A stretch of DNA of 10,453 nucleotides from Candidatus Woesebacteria bacterium (GCA_026394855.1 JAPLZT010000137.1:1-10453), one strand, 5' to 3'; positions 4,873-10,034 are shown, counted from the first letter of the stretch. Notes: a model not told the origin generated them from the sequence alone. Translations and numbers: made by a program.

Positions 4873-6734
4873 GCTTTAACATTGTTTCGGCAAAAATATC
4901 CGGAATTCCCAATGCCCTTGGTTGGACTCAGGTCCATGAATTTAAACCGGAGGAGGAAGAAAAATTACTAAAAAGAGGCCATCTTTTTGCGGTTTTTTCA
5001 ACCAAGAAAAAAGAAGAGGGATTGGATTCGGTAACAGCCGGACGCGAACTTCTTTCAAGGCTTCATGAAGAATACTTCGGCAATCTGGAAATGCGGGCTT
5101 TTATTGCTTTAAAAAATGCGGTTTCTAAAGTATCGGATGAGTTTTCAAAGACCTGGGGCGATGTTGAAATATCAACGGTTGTTGTTTTGGAGGATGTCGT
5201 TTACTCGGCAGCAGTTGGCGGGGGGAAAGTTGTGATTTACAGAGACGGGGCAGTTGCCACAATTCTGGAAAGCACTGGTTCTGAGACAATTATAGCTTCC
5301 GGATACCCCAAAGAGGGGGATTATATTATTCTTGGCAGCAAATTATTTTTCGAAAATATTCCCTTCGGAACCCTTAAAGCTTCTTTAGAAGGGCCGGACC
5401 TTTCCTCTTCAATTGAATCTCTTGCCCCGCAAGTTTCGGCAAGTACCGGATCCGGAAATATGGGCGCGGTGGTGATTGGCTTTGGTAAGAAAATAATAAT
5501 TGAGAAAGTTGTTGAAAGAGTCATTAAACCAAACATTCCAAAGAGGATTAATTTTGCCTTTGCTAAAAATATATTTGCATTTTTAACCAAAATTCTTCCT
5601 GAAAGAAAAATATATGTAAGGGAAAAGAATCTTGACGATCAGGCTGGCGTTGGCAAAAAAACCACTTTTTATGTAGGCATTGGCCTTTTAATCCTTCTTT
5701 TTGTAAGTATTGGCTTTGGAATAAAGCAAAATTTAACCAAAAGATATAAATCAACCTATCAGGAAGAATTAACTCTGGCAAAAAATAACCTAAATGAAGC
5801 AGAAACAATATTTTCAACCGACCCTAAACGCGCAAGAGAACTTTTTTTGGACAGTAAGTCAAAAGTAGACAACCTTCTTTCCAAAAAAATAGAAGATAAG
5901 GAACTTACATCACTGGATGTAAGACTAAAAGAAAAGGAAGCGGAAATTTTGGGAATTTATAAGGAAGAACCAAGTCTATATTTGGATCTTTCTCTTCTTT
6001 CAAGCGGATTTAGCGGAGACAAATTAATTCTGTCGGGAGGAAATGTTTTTGTCTTTGATAAAAACGGAAAGAAGATAGTTAAAATTGCTATAGATACCAA
6101 AAAAACTCAGATTGTAGCCGGTCCCGAACAGGTGGAAGGAGCAACAGATATTTTTGCCTATCAGGATAGTGTCTATGGCGTATTTTCAGACGGAATTTAT
6201 TCTTTGGGAACAGCAAAGAAAAAAGTTATTGAAAAAACTTGGGATGGGGATATTTTGCCTTATGCCTATACCGGAAATACCTATATTCTTGATAAAGCCG
6301 CGAACATAATTTGGAGATATCAGGGAACGGCAGATGGTTTCGGAGTAAAACAAAACTGGATAGCTCCGAAAATTACCCCTGATTTTAGAAACGCAAAGCA
6401 AATAGTAATTGACGGAACAATTTGGATTCTTTCTGACCCATTTAATATTTTCAGATTTAGTCAAGGCAGCCCGCAGGCGTTTAAACCTCAGGGAGTATAT
6501 CCGGGCATTGTAAATATTACGGCAATTCATTCGAATGAAGAGAATAAATATATCTATTTATTGGATAAAGAAGAAGGAAGGGTAGTCGTTCTCGAGAAGA
6601 ACGGGAATTACAAAGCCCAGTATCAATCGGATCAATTTAAAATGGGGGTCGGAATTATTGTTTCGGAAAAAACCTCAAAGATGGTTATTCTAACTAAAGA
6701 AAAACTAATTCAGGTAGACCTGAAACACCTCTAA
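4869..6734 (+). CDS. Degenerate PP2C-like domain, membrane helix and beta-propeller-like protein
   Basis: A 621-residue protein starting with GTG at 4869 (GTGA overlap with the upstream stop). Residues about 36-205 follow the order of a PPM/PP2C phosphatase: LFAVFSTKKKEE where the family has VxDGMGGH, then VVVLEDVVYSAAVGGGKVVIYRDG where it has VGDSRxYLYRxG, GDYIILGSKLF where it has GDxLLLxSDGL, and GNMGAVVIGF where it has DNxTVVVV. Every metal-binding Asp position is changed, so the domain is probably inactive and may bind a partner or ligand instead. A membrane helix lies at about 266-286. Residues about 290-362 are a charged helical or coiled-coil stalk. Residues 366-621 are beta-rich with recurring short strand motifs, like a beta-propeller. 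The topology would be PP2C-like domain inside, propeller outside. The gene is convergent with the GIY-YIG gene and overlaps it by 4 bp. Confidence 0.75.
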   Translation: MSFNIVSAKISGIPNALGWTQVHEFKPEEEEKLLKRGHLFAVFSTKKKEEGLDSVTAGRELLSRLHEEYFGNLEMRAFIALKNAVSKVSDEFSKTWGDVEISTVVVLEDVVYSAAVGGGKVVIYRDGAVATILESTGSETIIASGYPKEGDYIILGSKLFFENIPFGTLKASLEGPDLSSSIESLAPQVSASTGSGNMGAVVIGFGKKIIIEKVVERVIKPNIPKRINFAFAKNIFAFLTKILPERKIYVREKNLDDQAGVGKKTTFYVGIGLLILLFVSIGFGIKQNLTKRYKSTYQEELTLAKNNLNEAETIFSTDPKRARELFLDSKSKVDNLLSKKIEDKELTSLDVRLKEKEAEILGIYKEEPSLYLDLSLLSSGFSGDKLILSGGNVFVFDKNGKKIVKIAIDTKKTQIVAGPEQVEGATDIFAYQDSVYGVFSDGIYSLGTAKKKVIEKTWDGDILPYAYTGNTYILDKAANIIWRYQGTADGFGVKQNWIAPKITPDFRNAKQIVIDGTIWILSDPFNIFRFSQGSPQAFKPQGVYPGIVNITAIHSNEENKYIYLLDKEEGRVVVLEKNGNYKAQYQSDQFKMGVGIIVSEKTSKMVILTKEKLIQVDLKHL

Positions 6735-6967
6735 ATAAGATGTTTGTTTCTGAAGGCAAAACCGGAACCTTCTTTTAAATACCTTTCAAACATAGTTGCC
6801 TTGTGTTTTTTAGTAAAAGCACAGTAAAACTCCAAAGATAACGGGAGATTTTTTCCAGTCGTTTTCACCATACCTCGTTTATGTTGAGAAATCCGCTCTT
6901 TTAGGTTATCTGTATACCCGACATAATATGATGAGTCTCGTAGTTTCAAAATGTAAACGTAGTGCAC
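6731..6967 (-). CDS. Small GIY-YIG endonuclease-family protein
   Basis: A 78-residue single-domain protein starting with GTG. YVYIL (3-7) and YYVGYT (14-19) correspond to the GIY and YIG motifs. R25 in LKERISQH matches the catalytic Arg, and E61 in MFERYLKEGSG matches the metal-binding Glu, so it looks intact. It belongs with the short stand-alone GIY-YIG proteins (YhbQ/UPF0213-like) that end in E-K/R-Y-L-K-x-G-S-G-x-A-F. These are common in bacteria but of poorly known function, either DNA repair or mobile. It lies just downstream of the tmRNA gene, separated by a palindrome cluster, and its end overlaps the convergent propeller gene by 4 bp. TATACT ends 6 nt before the GTG, so the transcript is probably leaderless. 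It may be part of a mobile insertion; that is inference. Confidence 0.85.
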   Translation of the reverse strand: MHYVYILKLRDSSYYVGYTDNLKERISQHKRGMVKTTGKNLPLSLEFYCAFTKKHKATMFERYLKEGSGFAFRNKHLI

Positions 6968-6973
6968 AAAAAC

Positions 6974-6979
6974 AGTATA
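6974..6979 (-). promoter_or_regulatory. Probable -10 of the GIY-YIG gene
   Basis: The minus strand reads TATACT, ending 6 nt before the GTG start at 6967, which would place the first transcript base at the start codon. It lies at the edge of the palindrome cluster. Read-through from tmRNA is an alternative source of transcript. Confidence 0.4.
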
Positions 6980-6980
6980 G

Positions 6981-7077
6981 CTCTACTTCGCCAAGCTTCG
7001 AAGAGCACTTCTTCGAAATCATACAAAGTGCTGCGCACTTCGTAGCTCTTCGTTGCCGAAGGCTAAGAAGAGCGAAG
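6981..7077. repeat. Cluster of CTTCG/CGAAG palindromes between tmRNA and GIY-YIG gene
   Basis: About 100 bp built from eight CTTCG or CGAAG pentamers that can form several overlapping hairpins. TTCGAAGA (6997-7004) pairs with TCTTCGAA (7010-7017), a perfect 8-bp stem with a 5-nt loop. AAGTGC (7026-7031) pairs with GCACTT (7035-7040). CTTCG (7048-7052) pairs with CGAAG (7057-7061). A longer-range pair joins CGAAGAGC (6999-7006) and GCTCTTCG (7045-7052). None is followed by a U-tract on either strand, so these are not simple terminators. They begin 4 bp beyond the tmRNA 3' end. A REP-like or mobile palindromic repeat, or a tmRNA 3' trailer for processing, are the options. Confidence 0.6.
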
Positions 7078-7080
7078 AAG

Positions 7081-7433
7081 TGGAGACGGAGGGAATCGAA
7101 CCCTCGTCCAAAAAGTCAACTAAAAGATTTCTACAAGCTTAGTAAAATTTTAAATTTTCTTTAACCTTAAGCCTTTTACAGGCAAGTTAAAGTAAGATTT
7201 ATTTGTCTTTGTTGCCGGTCTTTAAATCAGTAAAACCGGCAAAGCATCTCGAACGGGTTTACACCCAGTCGATTCGGTCGAGAATCAAATCTCAGGATGC
7301 TAGATACGCTTACGCGTAGGCTAGAGCGTAATCGTTTGATTGATTAGCTTTATTTTTTGATCACTTTTACGAGTTATGATCGAACTCGGCTTGCAATCTT
7401 TTAAAGAACCTTCTGTCGAAACCGATCGTCCCC
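7081..7433 (-). ncRNA. ssrA: tmRNA (ssrA), one-piece, 353 nt, CCA not encoded
   Basis: The RNA acts with SmpB to free stalled ribosomes and tag the unfinished protein. The acceptor stem pairs GGGGACG (7433-7427) with CGUCUCC (7088-7082), with the discriminator A at 7081. The T arm is GAGGG-UUCGAUU-CCCUC, and the 5' side carries the conserved GGUUUCGACAG. Helix 2 pairs AAAAGAUU and GCAAGC with GCUUGU and AAUCUUUU. Pseudoknot PK1 (7388-7359) has the stem CGAGTT/AACTCG, with loop GATCA pairing to TGATC, and ends 10 nt before the resume codon. The tag ORF is at 7348-7310. After the discriminator the DNA reads CTT, not CCA, so the CCA end must be added by the nucleotidyltransferase. smpB lies immediately upstream on the same strand. 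Confidence 0.96.
7310..7348 (-). other. tmRNA tag-peptide reading frame (ANQSNDYALAYA)
   Basis: The resume codon GCT is at 7348-7346, followed by 11 more sense codons and TAA at 7312-7310. The tag is 12 residues and ends ALAYA rather than the usual ALAA; the hydrophobic alanine-rich tail still suits ClpXP-type proteases. The stop codon falls in a GTAA tetraloop capped by the stem TACGC/GCGTA, extended by CTAG/CTAG, which corresponds to helix 5. Confidence 0.9.
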
Positions 7434-7436
7434 ATG

Positions 7437-7451
7437 CCCAGCTTCGCTGGG
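7437..7451 (-). other. Hairpin in the 5' leader of the tmRNA precursor
   Basis: CCCAGC and GCTGGG form a perfect 6-bp stem with a GAA loop, ending 3 nt before the mature tmRNA 5' end at 7433 and starting 4 nt after the smpB stop. There is no U-tract, so it is more likely a processing signal for the pre-tmRNA than a terminator. The AT-rich end of smpB holds TATAAA (7466-7461) and TAAATT (7457-7452), either of which could be a tmRNA -10; co-transcription with smpB is equally possible. Confidence 0.45.
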
Positions 7452-7454
7452 AAT

Positions 7455-7886
7455 TTACAATTTATAATTTATAATTTTCAACTCACGTTCAATGTCTCGT
7501 TTCTTAATCGTTTCTCTCTTTTCGAACTGTTTCTTGGGTTTTCCCAAGGCCAACTCAAGCTTAATTAAGCGACCCTTATTGTATAACGAAATAGGCAGAA
7601 TAGTCAATTTTTTCTGCTTTACTTTGGTAGCTATGGAAATTAGTTCATTTTTATGTAAAAGTAATTTTCTTGATCTGGTCGGATCAAGTTTAGCTCCAAG
7701 AACTGGGATATTGGCATTAATAAGATAAGCTTCATTGGAAAGAATCCTTATAAGGGAATCCGATATATCCGCGTGTTTTTCTCTTATGGATTTTGCTTCT
7801 CCACCGGACAATGAAAGACCTGCCTCAGTACGGGTACCTTCCTCAATTTCGTAATTAAATCCGGCCTTTTTGTTAAAAATTTTCAC
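7455..7886 (-). CDS. smpB: SsrA-binding protein SmpB
   Basis: A 143-residue protein with the SmpB signature throughout: NKKAGFNYEIEE at the start, GLSLSGGEAKSIREKHADISDSLIRI, the RSRKLLLHKNEL segment, KKLTILPISLYNKGRLIKLELALGKPKK, and the KRETIKKRDIERELK tail. It binds the tRNA-like part of tmRNA, and its C-terminal tail occupies the mRNA channel of stalled ribosomes. The loop between NANIP and DPTRSRKLLLH is several residues shorter than in typical bacterial SmpB (HISPYxxGNxxNHDP), a mild oddity. The start is GTG at 7886, set by an extended -10 ending 8 nt upstream. The tmRNA gene begins 21 nt after the stop, so partner RNA and protein are adjacent and probably co-expressed. Confidence 0.96.
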   Translation of the reverse strand: MKIFNKKAGFNYEIEEGTRTEAGLSLSGGEAKSIREKHADISDSLIRILSNEAYLINANIPVLGAKLDPTRSRKLLLHKNELISIATKVKQKKLTILPISLYNKGRLIKLELALGKPKKQFEKRETIKKRDIERELKIINYKL

Positions 7887-7894
7887 CCTATCCT

Positions 7895-7903
7895 ATTCTA
7901 ACA
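7895..7903 (-). promoter_or_regulatory. Extended -10 promoter of smpB (and perhaps tmRNA)
   Basis: The minus strand reads TGTTAGAAT, ending 8 nt before the GTG at 7886. The predicted transcript begins 1-2 nt before the start codon. It is back-to-back with the promoter at 7933-7941. Confidence 0.55.
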
Positions 7904-7932
7904 TTAAAAATCTTTCATTCTAAATCCGGTGG

Positions 7933-7941
7933 TGATATAAT
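7933..7941 (+). promoter_or_regulatory. Extended -10 promoter of the 7951 gene
   Basis: TGATATAAT ends 9 nt before the ATG at 7951. This choice of ATG over an in-frame TTG at 7942 is forced, since the TTG abuts the -10 and would lie upstream of the transcript start. Confidence 0.6.
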
Positions 7942-7950
7942 TTGCTCGTT

Positions 7951-8466
7951 ATGGAAAGCACAACTGCAAGTAAAGGTGAAGCACCAATAACCGATTTTCA
8001 CAATGAGCTCAGAATGAGACTTGATAAAACCGTATTTGGGAAACCAATTAATAAGGGGCAAATAATTTTACTTGCAAACGATACAAATTCGGTCATTAGA
8101 AAAACCGATCCTGAAACAGAGCTTACTCTCCCCGATACCAGCAAATTTGTCGTGTCAAATGATGGAAAATTGCTAACCGATATATCTACTGTTCCCACAG
8201 GTCATGTGGTTTATGAGGGAAAACCTGCGGGTTACAGATTTGACTACACCTATGATTTAACGGATGGAGAAAAAGTAATAGAAATTGGCTCGTATGTTAC
8301 TGCTGATGGCCAAGTTGTAAAAGATGTGCGCCATACCCGTTTTTCGAATGGCAAAGTGGCGACACTTTTTTATGATAAGAAAACTGGCGAATTAAAAACG
8401 CCAAGGGACATAGACATTACAGATTCAAAAGGAAACGGTGTTCCTTTTTCAATTACACCGAACTGA
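7951..8466 (+). CDS. Soluble hypothetical protein, 171 residues, beta-rich C-terminus
   Basis: I do not recognise a family. There is no signal peptide or membrane helix, so it should be cytosolic. The first 50 residues are mixed, with a charged helix-like ELRMRLDKTVFGK. From about residue 75 to 160 the pattern alternates in a way that suggests beta strands: VVYEGKPAGYRFDYTYDL, VIEIGSYVTADGQVV, ATLFYDKKTGELKT, DIDITDSKG. The D-G and T-G turns are placed like beta hairpins. The ATG at 7951 is preferred over TTG at 7942 because of the promoter position. It stands alone as a transcription unit, followed 44 bp later by another single-gene unit. Divergence from smpB gives no functional hint. Confidence 0.7.
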   Translation: MESTTASKGEAPITDFHNELRMRLDKTVFGKPINKGQIILLANDTNSVIRKTDPETELTLPDTSKFVVSNDGKLLTDISTVPTGHVVYEGKPAGYRFDYTYDLTDGEKVIEIGSYVTADGQVVKDVRHTRFSNGKVATLFYDKKTGELKTPRDIDITDSKGNGVPFSITPN

Positions 8467-8481
8467 AAAATAATCTGTACA

Positions 8482-8490
8482 TGATATAAT
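8482..8490 (+). promoter_or_regulatory. Extended -10 promoter of the 8511 gene
   Basis: TGATATAAT, identical to the elements at 2233 and 7933, but with 20 nt to the ATG. The predicted leader of about 14 nt (GTCGATAAAATTAT) holds no Shine-Dalgarno-like purine run. CTGAAA at 8463-8468 is a possible weak -35 at 16-bp spacing. Confidence 0.55.
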
Positions 8491-8510
8491 TTGCCTGTCG
8501 ATAAAATTAT

Positions 8511-9110
8511 ATGCCTGAAGGAAGTTCTGAAACAGCACAACCAATTGAAGCATTAAGAAGTCGGGTTGAAAGATTGAAATTTGATGTAGTGGATGTTCCT
8601 ATGGAACCAAAATTTCACAATCAAACTGCGGCGGATTTAAGAAATGATGAACCCGCACGACTTCAACATTACACTGAGTTGTTAACAAGGCGGGCGGAAC
8701 GAGATATGCAAGAAGTTCTTGAGGTTCGAGATGAAGCTAAATTTTCTAAGTATACTGGAATGCCTTTACCTGAAAAGGTACTTAATGAGAAAGGTGGTTT
8801 AACACATGCCAGTTCGGAAGCCAGATTGGGCATTTTTAGAGGAGATTGCGGGTATCTGGTTGAGGAAGCAAGAAAAAAAGGAATTGAAGCTCCAAAATTT
8901 GATTCCGAAACGGGTGTTCCTATCCCTCAAGATTCACTGCGAGCGTTATTAGAGGTTAGAAAATTACAACAAAGGGAACAAGAGCGTAATGATGCGGTCT
9001 TAGATGCAGAAGATTTGCAAATGGGTTTAAATGCCTTAGCTGAATTGAAGAGAATAAAAAGAGAAGACGAAGCAGCAAGAGTAATTCAAGGTTTATCTCC
9101 AAAACAATAA
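8511..9110 (+). CDS. Charged, mostly helical hypothetical protein with an internal repeat
   Basis: A 199-residue soluble protein, rich in Glu, Arg, Lys and Leu, with no signal peptide or membrane helix and no recognised family. Two segments 52 residues apart resemble each other: AKFSKYTGMPLPEKVL (76-91) and PKFDSETGVPIPQDSL (128-143) share KF, TG, P-x-P and a final L. Each is followed by a charged helical stretch. This suggests an ancient duplication of a unit made of a T-G-x-P-x-P turn between helices. The C-terminal 50 residues (KLQQREQERNDAV onward) look like a long amphipathic helix or coiled coil. It has its own promoter and sits between two other orphan single-gene units. A scaffold or binding role fits the composition but is only a guess. 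Confidence 0.7.
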   Translation: MPEGSSETAQPIEALRSRVERLKFDVVDVPMEPKFHNQTAADLRNDEPARLQHYTELLTRRAERDMQEVLEVRDEAKFSKYTGMPLPEKVLNEKGGLTHASSEARLGIFRGDCGYLVEEARKKGIEAPKFDSETGVPIPQDSLRALLEVRKLQQREQERNDAVLDAEDLQMGLNALAELKRIKREDEAARVIQGLSPKQ

Positions 9111-9252
9111 ACACTTAATTTAAAAGTGATTCCAATCTAAAATTTAAACTATCCCCATTAACTTTAGCTACGTCGTGGGAGGGATGCCTTATGACAGCAT
9201 TTGCTGACATGTCACCCTTTTAGGATGTCATAATCCGGGAATGGCAAACGTC
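9111..9252 (+). other. Intergenic region with a TGACA/TGTCA motif cluster
   Basis: No full-length gene is present. CACTT/AAGTG (9112-9128) form a weak 5-bp hairpin after the 8511 gene. The pentamers TGACA or TGTCA occur at 9192, 9205, 9210 and 9226, and again at 9254 and 9295 in the promoter and start of the next gene. TGACATGTCA at 9205-9214 is a perfect 10-bp palindrome. CAGCA-TT-TGCTG at 9195-9206 is a small hairpin. TGTCATAAT (9226-9234) resembles an extended -10 and lies 6 nt before a 12-codon ORF at 9241-9279. Confidence 0.4.
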
Positions 9253-9282
9253 TTGACAGATACGGAGAAAAAAGGGTAGAAT
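9253..9282 (+). promoter_or_regulatory. Sigma-70-type promoter of the 9294 gene
   Basis: TTGACA (9253-9258) and TAGAAT (9277-9282) are separated by 18 bp, the best two-part promoter in the window. The -10 ends 11 nt before the ATG at 9294, leaving a leader of about 5 nt. Confidence 0.65.
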
Positions 9283-9293
9283 TCACCCAGAAT

Positions 9294-9911
9294 ATGACAG
9301 AACCTATTAAAACTGAAACGTCACTTCCTGGAGTTCGCAAAGAGGACGCATCCGTTCTTCTTTTTACTGGTTCCGCTAATAGAGATAATGCGAAAGAAAG
9401 TCTGGAAGATATGTCAAGAAAGGCGCCAACGGATGAGATACGGAATCAAATTGGCCACATGATAGACCTTTTAAATAAACACCCCAATGATTGGATTGTA
9501 ACAACAGCGGTTGATAAAGCAGGAATTGCAACTCCTCAGAAAAAAAGTGAAGTTATGCTTGTTTATGATGGTGATGGTCTTGATACAGGCATGGGTGTTG
9601 TTGTCACTGAATTTGGTCCATGTTCGGTGAGCCTGTCCCACGGTGCAACAGCCAAGGATATTGCTGGATACGACACCGCCCAGGAATTGACAGAAAATTT
9701 GAATCCCAAATTCGTTGCATTGAGAGCTATGGAGATAAAGCGAGATAAACCAGAGGGAATGAGTTTGGCGTTGGCAATTCCCCTTAATGGTGAGCAAGAA
9801 ACTTATGTGACCAAGGGTGGACGGGTAACGAACGAGTTTGGTAATAGTATACAAATTCATCTATTGGATTTAAACCAAGACAGAGAATTTCTATCTAAAG
9901 TCCAGGTTTGA
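9294..9911 (+). CDS. Soluble hypothetical protein, 205 residues
   Basis: No family is recognised. There is no signal peptide or membrane helix. The N-terminal part includes a helix-rich stretch (DNAKESLEDMSRKAPTDEIRNQIGHMIDLLNKHP, about 32-65). The rest alternates strands and helices: SEVMLVYDGDGLDTGMGVVVTEFGPCSVSLSH (about 85-116), then AQELTENLNPKFVALRAMEIKRD, and a final strand pair (GNSIQIHLLDLN). This looks like a compact alpha/beta domain. The ATG is set by the TTGACA-18-TAGAAT promoter. The upstream region carries a cluster of TGACA motifs that could be repressor or activator sites, so of the three orphan genes here this is the one most likely to be specifically regulated. Confidence 0.7.
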   Translation: MTEPIKTETSLPGVRKEDASVLLFTGSANRDNAKESLEDMSRKAPTDEIRNQIGHMIDLLNKHPNDWIVTTAVDKAGIATPQKKSEVMLVYDGDGLDTGMGVVVTEFGPCSVSLSHGATAKDIAGYDTAQELTENLNPKFVALRAMEIKRDKPEGMSLALAIPLNGEQETYVTKGGRVTNEFGNSIQIHLLDLNQDREFLSKVQV

Positions 9912-9939
9912 GAATTTATTCCTCAAAAAAATGTTCAGG

Positions 9940-9971
9940 TGTTATAATTCAATCGAGCTTGGAGCTCTGAT
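9940..9971 (+). promoter_or_regulatory. Extended -10 with a start-proximal hairpin upstream of comF
   Basis: TGTTATAAT (9940-9948) predicts a start near 9955. Bases 9952-9971 form a hairpin: ATC-GAGCT, loop TGG, AGCTC-(T)-GAT with one bulged base. The RNA would carry this hairpin at or near its 5' end and about 80 nt of leader before comF. A second -10 lies nearer comF, so comF may have two promoters, or this one makes a short separate RNA. Confidence 0.4.
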
Positions 9972-10019
9972 TAGCCAATGAAAAACATTCCAACTTTGTG
10001 CCACGCTTTCCACCAAAAG

Positions 10020-10028
10020 TGTCATAAT
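10020..10028 (+). promoter_or_regulatory. Proximal extended -10 of comF
   Basis: TGTCATAAT ends 6 nt before the ATG at 10035, which places the transcript start at the start codon. This repeats the spacing seen for the GIY-YIG gene. Confidence 0.45.
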
Positions 10029-10034
10029 TAGTTT

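Noticed and set aside
5321..6530. Several minus-strand ORFs of 84-114 codons inside the pseudo-PP2C gene
   Set aside because: They are shadows of a long gene with clear domain structure and have no start signals of their own.
6981..7077. CRISPR array
   Set aside because: The repeats are 5-8 bp palindromic words at irregular spacing with no unique spacers of constant length and no cas genes.
6928..7164. 78-codon plus-strand ORF ending in RRRESNPRPKSQLKDF
   Set aside because: It lies antisense to the tmRNA 3' end and the palindrome cluster. The R-R-E-S-N-P-R-P string is a well-known artefact of translating the T-arm of tRNA-like genes backwards.
7437..7451. Rho-independent terminator after smpB
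   Set aside because: The 6-bp GC-rich hairpin is followed by GCATGGGG, not by a T-run, and the tmRNA starts 3 nt later.
9471..9860. 129-codon minus-strand ORF in the 9294 gene
   Set aside because: It is antisense to a gene with a good promoter and start, and its composition (many Cys, His, Ile, Asn) is that of a shadow frame.
9914..9937. Terminator after the 9294 gene
   Set aside because: The stem near TGAG/CTCA is short and bulged, and it is followed by an A-run on the coding strand.
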